From: a virus
Virus record (IMG/VR): IMGVR_UViG_3300017991_000297
Coordinates: 1-31,532 of that record
Length of the DNA stretch: 31,532 nt
Strand: one strand, 5' to 3'
The position numbers and the translations under genes are program-made. Below the pieces are notes generated by a model. That model was not told the origin of the DNA, ran no database searches, and saw only the letters and a program-made list of their open reading frames with translations. Shown in pieces: positions 14,252 to 21,219 of this stretch (positions within the stretch are counted from its first letter, which is position 1; every line of letters starts with the position of its first letter).

Positions 14252-14548
14252 GTGGCGGAAACAGGTCATTTCTGTGTTCATGAACGGGACTTCGGTGTGT
14301 TGGAGGAGCATGTCAACACCTCCGTCAGGGACATGAAGGAAATCAAGGAAACGACGAAAAAGATTTTTAAAATACTGGACGGCAACGGAAACTGCGGCCT
14401 CGTGGCCCGGGTCGCCGTCCACGACGTAAAATTCAGGGACCTGCCGTCGCCCCGGCAAATGATGTTTTACTCGACCGTGGGCGGTGGTGTGGTGATGTTC
14501 GTCGGTCTGATCGGTTTCGCCATCATCAAAGCCATAACAGGAGGATAA
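14252..14548 (+). CDS. Small tail-anchored membrane protein (holin- or XhlA-like)
   Basis: 98 aa. The GTG start has GGAGGAG upstream. The N-terminal two-thirds are soluble, with coiled-coil character (LEEHVNTSVRDMKEIKETTK). One hydrophobic segment at the C-terminus (YSTVGGGVVMFVGLIGFAII) is followed by KAITGG. This topology resembles XhlA-type accessory lysis proteins and some holins. It lies between the capsid gene and the signal-peptide protein, away from the peptidase gene, so the lysis role is uncertain. Confidence 0.5.
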   Translation: MAETGHFCVHERDFGVLEEHVNTSVRDMKEIKETTKKIFKILDGNGNCGLVARVAVHDVKFRDLPSPRQMMFYSTVGGGVVMFVGLIGFAIIKAITGG

Positions 14549-14554
14549 CGCATC

Positions 14555-15376
14555 ATGAAAAAATTTCGTCAGTGCATGAAATCTTTCGGCCTGATCGCCA
14601 TACTCGTTTCGATGGCGGCGATCGGCCTGGTCTGGGCCGGCGCGGTTTCGGAAAGGCCCTACGGTGTTTCCACGCCCTACTGGTACGGATACACGAGCGG
14701 CGCGAAAACGGGTTATTACATCGGGTTTCCCACCCTGACCGCGAACGTGGCGCCTTTCGTTTCCACCTTGACGACCAACGCGCCGGACGCCGCCAATTCT
14801 ATATGGGGAATATCGAACAAGCTCCAATTCGAAGGCGCCACCGCCGACGCGTATGAAACGAGCGTCACGCCCGCGGACCCCACGGCGGACCGGACCATCA
14901 CCCTGCCCGACTACACGGGGGGGATTCCACTGGTCATTGCCCAGGGCAGCACCCAGACGAGCGTGGCGAATGACACGGCCGACGTGACCGGATCGAGCCT
15001 GTCCCTCGCGGACGGGTGGTTCACCGCGGGGAAAACCCTGAAAATCACCATCTACGGGACCTGCACCGGCGCGAACGCGATCAAGAACGTGATCCTGTAT
15101 ATCGACGACGCGGCGATCGTCACCCTCGCCACGGCTTCGGCCGATGTGGGGGACTGGAAAGCGGAGTTCATATTGCACGAGCACACCGACACCGCGAACC
15201 AGGACGCCATGGGTGTTTTGACCATGGACCAGGAAGCCGTGTACGTGGATTACGCCACGGACACGACCGATTTCAACGACGGCGGCGCGACGACGGTCAA
15301 ATGCCAGATCGTTTCCGGGAACGCCTCGGACACGATCACGGCGGAATACGTCCTCATCGAGCACTGGAACAAATAG
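14555..15376 (+). CDS. Signal-peptide-bearing beta-rich protein in the head-tail gene block
   Basis: 273 aa. The ATG follows GGAGG. The first 30 residues form a clear Sec signal: a basic start MKKFRQCMKSFG, a hydrophobic core LIAILVSMAAIGLVWA and a likely cleavage site after AGA. The mature part is Thr/Asp-rich and beta-rich. A stretch LQFEGATADAYETSVT with the following PTADRTITLPDYTG is a motif common in phage tail-fibre and head-fibre proteins, and a second beta domain follows. Export is unusual for a gene embedded among virion genes. It may coat the cell surface or be a virion-type domain captured for export. Not assigned to a family. Confidence 0.6.
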   Translation: MKKFRQCMKSFGLIAILVSMAAIGLVWAGAVSERPYGVSTPYWYGYTSGAKTGYYIGFPTLTANVAPFVSTLTTNAPDAANSIWGISNKLQFEGATADAYETSVTPADPTADRTITLPDYTGGIPLVIAQGSTQTSVANDTADVTGSSLSLADGWFTAGKTLKITIYGTCTGANAIKNVILYIDDAAIVTLATASADVGDWKAEFILHEHTDTANQDAMGVLTMDQEAVYVDYATDTTDFNDGGATTVKCQIVSGNASDTITAEYVLIEHWNK

Positions 15377-15382
15377 TTTGCC

Positions 15383-15718
15383 ATGGCCGTCAACGACCAG
15401 GATTATAGCTTTTTCGGGGTTTCGGCCGTCTACACGCCCGACGGGGGGAGCCCGGCGAGCGTGACGGCGGTGGTCTCCGAGGAACCGGAACTCGACGCGG
15501 ACGGACGGGTGGTCAGGCACAAGACCCTGATTTCCGTCCGGCAGTCCGAGGTCTCGGCCCGGCCCGGGTACCGGGACACCTTTGTTTTGAATGACGGCGC
15601 GGGGACCTCCCAGACCTGGACCATCGTCGATGACGGGGTCCGGGAAGCGAGGGAAGTTTCCGATCTGGGGGGTGAATGGGAGTGCGAATGCTCCCGTCAG
15701 GAGCGACCGATCCTATGA
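15383..15718 (+). CDS. Head-tail connector, lambda gpFII-like
   Basis: 111 aa, starting six bases after the previous stop and overlapping the next start (ATGA). The size, the Asp/Ser-rich beta pattern (TLISVRQSEVSARPGYRD, then TWTIVDDGVREAREV) and the place just before Z- and U-like genes match lambda FII or similar head-closure proteins, which join the finished tail to the head. No strong Shine-Dalgarno is seen; translation is probably coupled. Confidence 0.65.
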   Translation: MAVNDQDYSFFGVSAVYTPDGGSPASVTAVVSEEPELDADGRVVRHKTLISVRQSEVSARPGYRDTFVLNDGAGTSQTWTIVDDGVREAREVSDLGGEWECECSRQERPIL

Positions 15719-16362
15719 TAGAAGCCCGTTTTCTGTTCAACAACCCGAGGCAGTTCCGCGCCGGGATCGAAAAAGGGGTTACCGGGATGCGGAAGGCCAC
15801 GGACACGGCCCTGAAGGTGGAGGGTTTCCGTCTGAAGAAACTCCTCGAAAAGGAGCTGAAGGCCGGGGCCCCGGGGGGGAGGGCTTTCGACCCCCTCACC
15901 GAGATGGCCCGGCGCACCATGGGAAAATACGACAAAAGCGTAAGACCGGCGCGCAAAGCCCTGACACGGTCCAGGGGCGCCGAATCCATGCACAGGGCGA
16001 TCCGGTACAACGCGTATTCATTGTATCGAAAGTTCGTTTTCGCGTTCGGGTTCATCGATCCAGCGAAGGGGGAAAAGCTGTCCAAATCCTGGAAACGGCT
16101 CGCCAGGCTGCACCAGGAAGGCTTTGTCAGAACGGTCACGGAGGCACAGCGGAGATATTACGCCCGCCGCGGCAGCAAGCTGGTCGGAAAAACGGGCCGG
16201 AGGCTGAAGGCGGCCAAGTTCTTTTTTCTAAAAAAAGGGACCACCACCTTCAGGACGCCGGCCAGGCCCATCATCGATCCCTTCTGGGCCGCCCACCGGG
16301 GCGAGGCGGAGCGGAACGTCAAGTCCAATTTCGAAAAGAAACTGCGGGGGGAACGGATATGA
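15715..16362 (+). CDS. Minor tail protein, lambda gpZ-like
   Basis: 215 aa. The start overlaps the FII-like stop, and AGGAG lies 11 bases upstream. The protein is very basic and helical (RLKKLLEKELKAGAPGGRA, TGRRLKAAKFFFLKKGT), ending in a conserved-looking ARPIIDPFWAAH stretch. Basic proteins of this length between FII and U genes are gpZ-type tail completion proteins. The stop overlaps the tail terminator start (ATGA). Confidence 0.7.
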   Translation: MIEARFLFNNPRQFRAGIEKGVTGMRKATDTALKVEGFRLKKLLEKELKAGAPGGRAFDPLTEMARRTMGKYDKSVRPARKALTRSRGAESMHRAIRYNAYSLYRKFVFAFGFIDPAKGEKLSKSWKRLARLHQEGFVRTVTEAQRRYYARRGSKLVGKTGRRLKAAKFFFLKKGTTTFRTPARPIIDPFWAAHRGEAERNVKSNFEKKLRGERI

Positions 16363-16835
16363 ACATGAACACGCTCCTTGCCAGCCTCCGGAACGCCGTT
16401 CACGACGACTCGGACCTCCAGTCCTGGTGCGCGTCGAATTATTCCAGGAACCACAAGGTGTATGTGGGCGTCGACACGCGCCGACCTCCGGCCGAAGACC
16501 AGTATCCGCTGGTCTATCTCTACCCGGTGGCCAAGCGCGGCGGCTACGGCCTGGGGACCCAGGATCATGTCATCGGCGCCGCCTGCGGGCTGGCCGATGA
16601 AGACACGCGGGCGGTGTCCGGGAAGACCAACCTCGTCGAGCTGGCCGGGGTCCAGCACCTGAGGACTTTCCGGAAGTATGTCGACGCGGCCATCCTGGGC
16701 GCGGAGCTGGGGGATCTTACGGCGGGTTCGGTGGAGATCGCGTTCGAGACCCTCGATTTCTTTCCGTTCTTCCTGGCCACGATGGAGTTCACGTTCACGA
16801 ACGAATACGCCCAGGGGGACGATCCGTTCGAGTAA
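16359..16835 (+). CDS. Tail terminator protein, lambda gpU-like (first copy)
   Basis: 158 aa; position between Z-like and tail-tube genes implies it caps the tail tube. The ATG at 16359 overlaps the previous stop; the frame is open much further upstream, but that part lies across the Z-like gene and is not used. Motifs include LRNAVHDDSDLQSWC, EDQYPLVYLYPV and DFFPFFLATMEFTFT. A second, highly similar copy lies at 27013-27597. The gpU assignment is from gene order and length. Confidence 0.72.
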   Translation: MNMNTLLASLRNAVHDDSDLQSWCASNYSRNHKVYVGVDTRRPPAEDQYPLVYLYPVAKRGGYGLGTQDHVIGAACGLADEDTRAVSGKTNLVELAGVQHLRTFRKYVDAAILGAELGDLTAGSVEIAFETLDFFPFFLATMEFTFTNEYAQGDDPFE

Positions 16836-16876
16836 TAAAAACACAATAGCACACACAGGAAAAGGGGGATTTAACC

Positions 16877-17293
16877 ATGGCCTACAACACCACGCCCTTT
16901 CACGGCAAAACCGCCAGGATCGAGAAAAACACGGTCCTGATCGGGTATTCGGACGGCTGGGAAATCGAGGCGGAAGTCGATTTTGACGACATCACCAGCC
17001 AGGGGGACAGCTGGGAGGACCAGATCGCCGGGATCGCCCGCTGGCGGGGGTCCATGAGCTTCAAGTTCGTCGCGGGCAACACGGAGCAGAAGGCCCTCAT
17101 GGACAACGTGATCACCGCCACACCGGGCACCAAACTGACCGACGTCCAGTTCAACCTGGATTCGACAACGAACGCGTTCACCGGGGACATTCATCTTTTG
17201 GGCGCGAGTATCGCGGCGAACAAGGGCGGGAAGGTCACCTATAACGTTCCGTTCAAGGGGTCCGGGGCGCTCACGCTGACCGCCTCGGCATAA
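16877..17293 (+). CDS. Major tail tube protein
   Basis: 138 aa, with a strong AAAAGGGGGA ribosome binding site. It is beta-rich, as expected of a gpV-like tube subunit. Its core IEAEVDFDDITSQGD, with WEDQIAGIARWRGS following, reappears in the next protein. Position directly after the tail terminator and before the G/GT chaperone supports the role. Confidence 0.75.
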   Translation: MAYNTTPFHGKTARIEKNTVLIGYSDGWEIEAEVDFDDITSQGDSWEDQIAGIARWRGSMSFKFVAGNTEQKALMDNVITATPGTKLTDVQFNLDSTTNAFTGDIHLLGASIAANKGGKVTYNVPFKGSGALTLTASA

Positions 17294-17310
17294 AAAGGGG
17301 GGATTGAGGC

Positions 17311-18207
17311 ATGCCATCACCAACCACGCCTACCCACGGGCTCCACGGGGCCATCTACCGCCTGCGGCCGAACAATTTCAAGGGGAACGGGCTGAACGAT
17401 CTCACCTGGGGGACCGGTTATTCCGGCGGGGGGTCTTCCGCGTATTTCGAAGTGGAAATCGACGGCGAGGGAAGTCCGGACACCTTCCAGTGGCGAAAGG
17501 ACGGCGGGGCCTGGACCACCGATGTCAGTATCACCGGGGCCGCCCAGACCCTGTCCGACTCACAGACGGTCACCTTCGGCGCGACGACGGGGCACAGCTC
17601 CGGCGACAGCTGGGCCATCGGGAACCTGGACACGGAGGCCTGCACCGAGTCGAGCGATGAGGCCCAGATCACCGACACGTCGAAAAGGATCATCAACCCG
17701 AACGCTCCGCCCACCTGGACGGATTCCGGCGGGGAAACCCTGCTGCGGACCGATTTCAGCCAGGCCAAGGGGTATTTCAGCGGCAACGTGGCCGCGGTCA
17801 CCGTGTCCGGGAACAACGGCTATGTTGTGGAATCCGGGCTCGAGAAGGTCGGATACCTGTTGGACTGGAGTTTCGAGGCGGAAGTGGATTTTTCGGACAT
17901 CACGGCCATGGGGGACAGATGGGAAGACCAGCTCGCCGGGATCGCCAGGGCCCGGGGTTCGGCCAACGCTTTTTTCATCGGCTGCGATTCCTTTTTCGAG
18001 GATCTGAAGGCCCACGCGGACGGGTCCCAGGATTATTTCTTCCTCCAGCTGTTCAACTACGACCCGGACCAGGACCAGACCGGGGACCATTTCAATTGCT
18101 GGGTGAATTTCACGAACCTCAACATCAACGCGCCCATCGGCGAAGTCGTCAGGGAACCGATCAGTTTTAAAGTGTCGGGGATCCCCTCCTTCAATGCGGA
18201 CGCGTAA
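17311..18207 (+). CDS. Second tail tube-related protein with an inserted N-terminal domain
   Basis: 298 aa, starting 17 nt after the first tube gene with its own GGGGGGA ribosome binding site. Residues about 175-298 are homologous to the first tube protein (FEAEVDFSDITAMGDRWED, then QLAGIARARGS). Residues about 30-130 add a beta-rich domain (YFEVEIDGEGSPDTFQW, then VTFGATTGHSSGDSWAI). It could be an ornamented tube subunit, a tail-tip adaptor, or a second tube protein in a mixed tube. Tandem duplication followed by domain insertion is the simplest origin. Confidence 0.65.
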   Translation: MPSPTTPTHGLHGAIYRLRPNNFKGNGLNDLTWGTGYSGGGSSAYFEVEIDGEGSPDTFQWRKDGGAWTTDVSITGAAQTLSDSQTVTFGATTGHSSGDSWAIGNLDTEACTESSDEAQITDTSKRIINPNAPPTWTDSGGETLLRTDFSQAKGYFSGNVAAVTVSGNNGYVVESGLEKVGYLLDWSFEAEVDFSDITAMGDRWEDQLAGIARARGSANAFFIGCDSFFEDLKAHADGSQDYFFLQLFNYDPDQDQTGDHFNCWVNFTNLNINAPIGEVVREPISFKVSGIPSFNADA

Positions 18208-18234
18208 CAATAAAAAGAGAGGACATCAACAGCC

Positions 18235-18681
18235 ATGGATCTGAACGAGCTTATCAAGAAACCGGGGCAGGACCTGTTGGTATGGGTCGAGTTCAAGGGC
18301 CTCGAAATAGAGTTGATCTATGCCGACCGGGTGACAATTGACGGGTTGGTCAACCGGAGCAAAATCACGATCTACCGGAAGCACCAGCCGTTGGAACAAC
18401 TGAACGAATCACTTGTTTTGAAAAACATCTCCCGCCTGATCAACGACTGGCGGATCACCCTGGGTCAACTGGCGGAGCTGATCCACATGGACATCGGGGA
18501 CCAGGACCCGGAAACCAAGGTTCCCTGCACCGAGGCGAACAAGGTCGCGCTGTTGACCAATTTATACGATTTTGACACCTTCGTGTTCGATACGGTGACG
18601 GAGCTGCAGAATTTCAGGGCCGGAAAGATGGAGGAAGAAATAAAAAACTCCGGGACTTCGCGGGGGGTAGACTCGGCCTGA
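18235..18681 (+). CDS. Tail assembly chaperone, short form (gpG-like)
   Basis: 148 aa if translation does not shift frame. Located between tail tube and tape measure, the usual site of the G/GT chaperones that coat the tape measure protein during tail assembly. GAGAGGA lies about 12 bases upstream of the ATG. The protein ends soon after the slippery site. A longer product is made by the -1 shift at 18642-18648. Confidence 0.75.
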   Translation: MDLNELIKKPGQDLLVWVEFKGLEIELIYADRVTIDGLVNRSKITIYRKHQPLEQLNESLVLKNISRLINDWRITLGQLAELIHMDIGDQDPETKVPCTEANKVALLTNLYDFDTFVFDTVTELQNFRAGKMEEEIKNSGTSRGVDSA

Positions 18682-19001
18682 CAGCCGATCCCTGCGAAGT
18701 CTGCAAAAGAGGCCAAAAGGAGTTCGGTACAATACCGAAGTGTGAAGGGTGCGAAACGCCGCCTTTGATGCCCGAGAACGAATGGATCGTCGAAGCCGTC
18801 GTTTCGGTGTTGCCGATTTTGTTTGACGGTCTTGGCGGCGTCAATGTTCGGGCGCTTGAAATGGCCGTAGACAGCGCGGAAACAGGGACCGGCTGGCGGA
18901 GGCGTGAAGCGATTCAAAAGGCGGTCGCGTTGATCGAGTCGATCCGGGAGATATCGGAAAGGGAGGAAGAAAATGCCCGCACAAATGCGGATCAATCTTG
19001 A
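18235..19001 (+). CDS. Tail assembly chaperone, frameshifted long form (gpGT-like)
   Basis: About 255 aa, produced by a -1 ribosomal frameshift at A AAA AAC (18642-18648). The first 138 residues equal the short form. The added 117 residues are read from 18648 to the stop at 18999-19001. The extension begins LRDFAGGRLGL and carries four cysteines as two CxxC pairs (CEVC...CEGC), then a helical part ending RTNADQS. A Cys-rich extension before 'pENEW' is seen in other phage T-type chaperone parts. The -1 frame is open from at least 18600, so no other start is needed. It overlaps the tape measure start by 29 nt. Confidence 0.78.
18642..18702 (+). promoter_or_regulatory. Programmed -1 ribosomal frameshift signal
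   Basis: The heptamer A AAA AAC (18642-18648) lies in the correct phase: codons ATA AAA AAC in the zero frame. Five to six bases later a long stem begins: GACTTCGC (18654-18661) pairs perfectly with GCGAAGTC (18694-18701). GGGG (18662-18665) continues with CCCT (18690-18693) through one G.U pair, and an outer G.U pair closes 18653/18702. The loop holds a further 5-bp hairpin TCGGC/GCCGA (18673-18677/18684-18688). Slippery site, spacing and structure are those of canonical -1 frameshifting. Confidence 0.85.
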
Positions 19002-20487
19002 GGTTGACGACAAGGGGTCGATAGTCGTCAAACAGTTCAGTTCCACGGCGGTGAGTTCCATCGATCGTCTGAAGACACGCCTGTCGTCCATGGGTTCGTT
19101 TACAAGCACCCTCAAGTCCCGCTTCCAATCCCTGGGCAGGGGGATCGGCAGCGTTTTCGGCGGGGTAATCAAGCAGCTTACGAGCCTGAAAGGCCTTATG
19201 GCCGGCGCCCTCGCCGGATACGGGCTGAAAAACCTGTCCCAGTCCTTCATCGATGCGGCCAGCACGGCGGAAGGATACCAGGTGCGATTGAACACCCTCC
19301 TTGGGTCTGTGAATGCGGGAAACCAGCTTTTTGAAGACATGGCGAAATTTGCCGGAAGTGTGCCTTTTGAATACAGGGAAATCATGGGCGCCGCGACACA
19401 GCTTGCCGGTGTTATGCGGGGCGGGGTCGAAGAGATCAACAAATGGATGCCGATGATTGCGGACCTGGCCGCGGTGTCCGGCATGGGCATACAGGAAACC
19501 ACCGGGCAGGTGATCAGGATGTATTCGGCGGGGGCCGCAAGCGCTGACATGTTTCGCGAACGAGGTATCCTGGCCATGATGGGTTTCAAAGCCGGTGTAA
19601 GCTACACGGCGGAAGAAACCCGCAAGATGATGTTCGAGGCATGGGATGCCAGCGGGAGCAAATTCAAAGGGGTGACCGAAGACTTGGCTAAAACATGGAA
19701 AGGTTTAACCTCCATGCTCGCAGACAAGTGGGAGATATTTCGCAAGGCGGTAATGGATGCCGGGCTTATGGATTTTTTAAAAGACCGGTTGCAATTGATA
19801 TTGAACATGATCGACAAGTTCAAAGACACGGGCGGGTTTGATTCCCTGGCGCGATCCATAAGCGACTACCTGGTTGATGCGCTCACCGTCGTTAATAACA
19901 AGTTTTGGGACCTGGTCGACACCTGGGCGGAAGTAAAAGCAGTCTTGGAAAAAGGAGGCAATGTCTTTGATCTGGTCGGGGGCTTTATCAAAAAAATTAC
20001 TGACGGGATTTCACCGCTGACGAGCAAAATAAGCGGTCTGGGTTCAACAATAAAAAAATTAATGAACGACATCGGGCCGTTGATAAAATTTTTAAAATGG
20101 TTGGCTACAGGCGCCGGACAGCTTGCAGCTAAAACGGCACAAGTGGCGGGGGGGCTATACGGGCGGTGGGAGTCGGGCCAAGCACTGTTTGATTTTACGC
20201 GGGACCAAGCGCCCTTGACCGGCGAGCGTACCGATGCTTTCGCCACCGAACCGAAGAAATCCTATGCCACCGGTACCGGGCTGCGCGGCCTGCCGCGGAC
20301 CGGCCTGTTCATGGGCCACAAGGGAGAGATAGTGAAGTCGCCGGGGGAAAGCAGGGCTGAACGCCGGGGGAAATCCGGCAATGTTTACAACGTGACAATC
20401 GCGCCGCAAATAATGACCGGCGACCGTGCCAGCATCGCCCGCGCTTGGAACGAATTTGAAAACTATAAAAGATCAGTGGGGAAATAA
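18973..20487 (+). CDS. Tape measure protein
   Basis: 504 aa, beginning inside the end of the GT reading frame. It is helical and Gly/Ala/Ser-rich, with a tape-measure-like N-terminus (SSTAVSSIDRLKTRLSSMG), a hydrophobic stretch (LMAGALAGYGLKNL) and a central conserved region (LLGSVNAGNQLFEDMAKFAG, then VPFEYREIMGAATQLAGVM). The C-terminal YATGTGLRGLPRTGLFMG with GHKGEIVKSPGES is typical of tape measure proteins. Because tail length scales with this protein, the tail should be shorter than that of lambda, whose gpH is 853 aa. Confidence 0.88.
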   Translation: MPAQMRINLEVDDKGSIVVKQFSSTAVSSIDRLKTRLSSMGSFTSTLKSRFQSLGRGIGSVFGGVIKQLTSLKGLMAGALAGYGLKNLSQSFIDAASTAEGYQVRLNTLLGSVNAGNQLFEDMAKFAGSVPFEYREIMGAATQLAGVMRGGVEEINKWMPMIADLAAVSGMGIQETTGQVIRMYSAGAASADMFRERGILAMMGFKAGVSYTAEETRKMMFEAWDASGSKFKGVTEDLAKTWKGLTSMLADKWEIFRKAVMDAGLMDFLKDRLQLILNMIDKFKDTGGFDSLARSISDYLVDALTVVNNKFWDLVDTWAEVKAVLEKGGNVFDLVGGFIKKITDGISPLTSKISGLGSTIKKLMNDIGPLIKFLKWLATGAGQLAAKTAQVAGGLYGRWESGQALFDFTRDQAPLTGERTDAFATEPKKSYATGTGLRGLPRTGLFMGHKGEIVKSPGESRAERRGKSGNVYNVTIAPQIMTGDRASIARAWNEFENYKRSVGK

Positions 20488-21219
20488 ATGGCGTCGATAA
20501 CAATATTTGCACGAAATATACTCGAAACCGGAACCGTGACGGTTACAGGAACGCCGGATACGGGGTACGCCAAAGAACGACTTTATGATCGGTCAATATC
20601 GCTGTTTTGGAAAGACACCGGCGCGACTACTTATGTGATTCACGTTGACCAGGGCGCGGCAAATATACACGACGTCGATTTTTTGGCGATCGAAAAACAC
20701 AATTTCGATGCAAAAAACTTATATTGGCAATTCTCTGACAATGACTCCGTGTGGACGAATTCAGAAGCGATTATGCCACAGAGCGGAAACGATCAGATTA
20801 TAGTCGAAGAGTCAAGCCCCGCAACACATCGATACTGGCGTTTTTGGCTATCAACGACAGATCCGATGTGTTCTGAAATCTACATGTCAGAGGGCGCTAC
20901 GTTTAACGTACGGTCAGACCCGGCGCCGGAAGCAAGTTTTCTTGCAAACGTGCAATGGAATCGATCCGTCGGGGGTCTTGAACGATCAACAAAATTCGGC
21001 GCGAAAAGACGCGTTAGAAACTATGAAATGTTTTTAAGCGCGGCGGATTTGGCGACATGGCGCGCAGCCGTCGATTTATTGGAAGATTACAGCTTGCCGT
21101 TTTACATAAAAGACCATGACGGCAATTATTATATGTGCCGTTTTCAGGAGCCGCCGACGGAAATATTCGATAATCCGACACACACACATGTTGAATTTTC
21201 GGTCATTGAAGAATTATAA
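20488..21219 (+). CDS. Distal tail / minor tail protein
   Basis: 243 aa, directly after the tape measure, with GGGGAAA upstream. The N-terminal part (about residues 10-140) looks like a discoidin-type beta sandwich (FWKDTGATTYVIHVDQG, HRYWRFWLST). The C-terminal part (about 150-243) resembles distal-tail or baseplate rim proteins (WNRSVGGLERSTKFGAKRR, LPFYIKDHDGNYYMCRF). It probably links tube and hub. The stop overlaps the hub gene start (TAATG). It is more AT-rich than the head genes. Confidence 0.65.
   Translation: MASITIFARNILETGTVTVTGTPDTGYAKERLYDRSISLFWKDTGATTYVIHVDQGAANIHDVDFLAIEKHNFDAKNLYWQFSDNDSVWTNSEAIMPQSGNDQIIVEESSPATHRYWRFWLSTTDPMCSEIYMSEGATFNVRSDPAPEASFLANVQWNRSVGGLERSTKFGAKRRVRNYEMFLSAADLATWRAAVDLLEDYSLPFYIKDHDGNYYMCRFQEPPTEIFDNPTHTHVEFSVIEEL

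Noticed and set aside
13952-15520. 522-aa minus-strand frame opposite capsid and signal-peptide genes
   Set aside because: Low-complexity Arg/Val/Gly composition, no ribosome binding site of note, and it runs across three plausible plus-strand genes.
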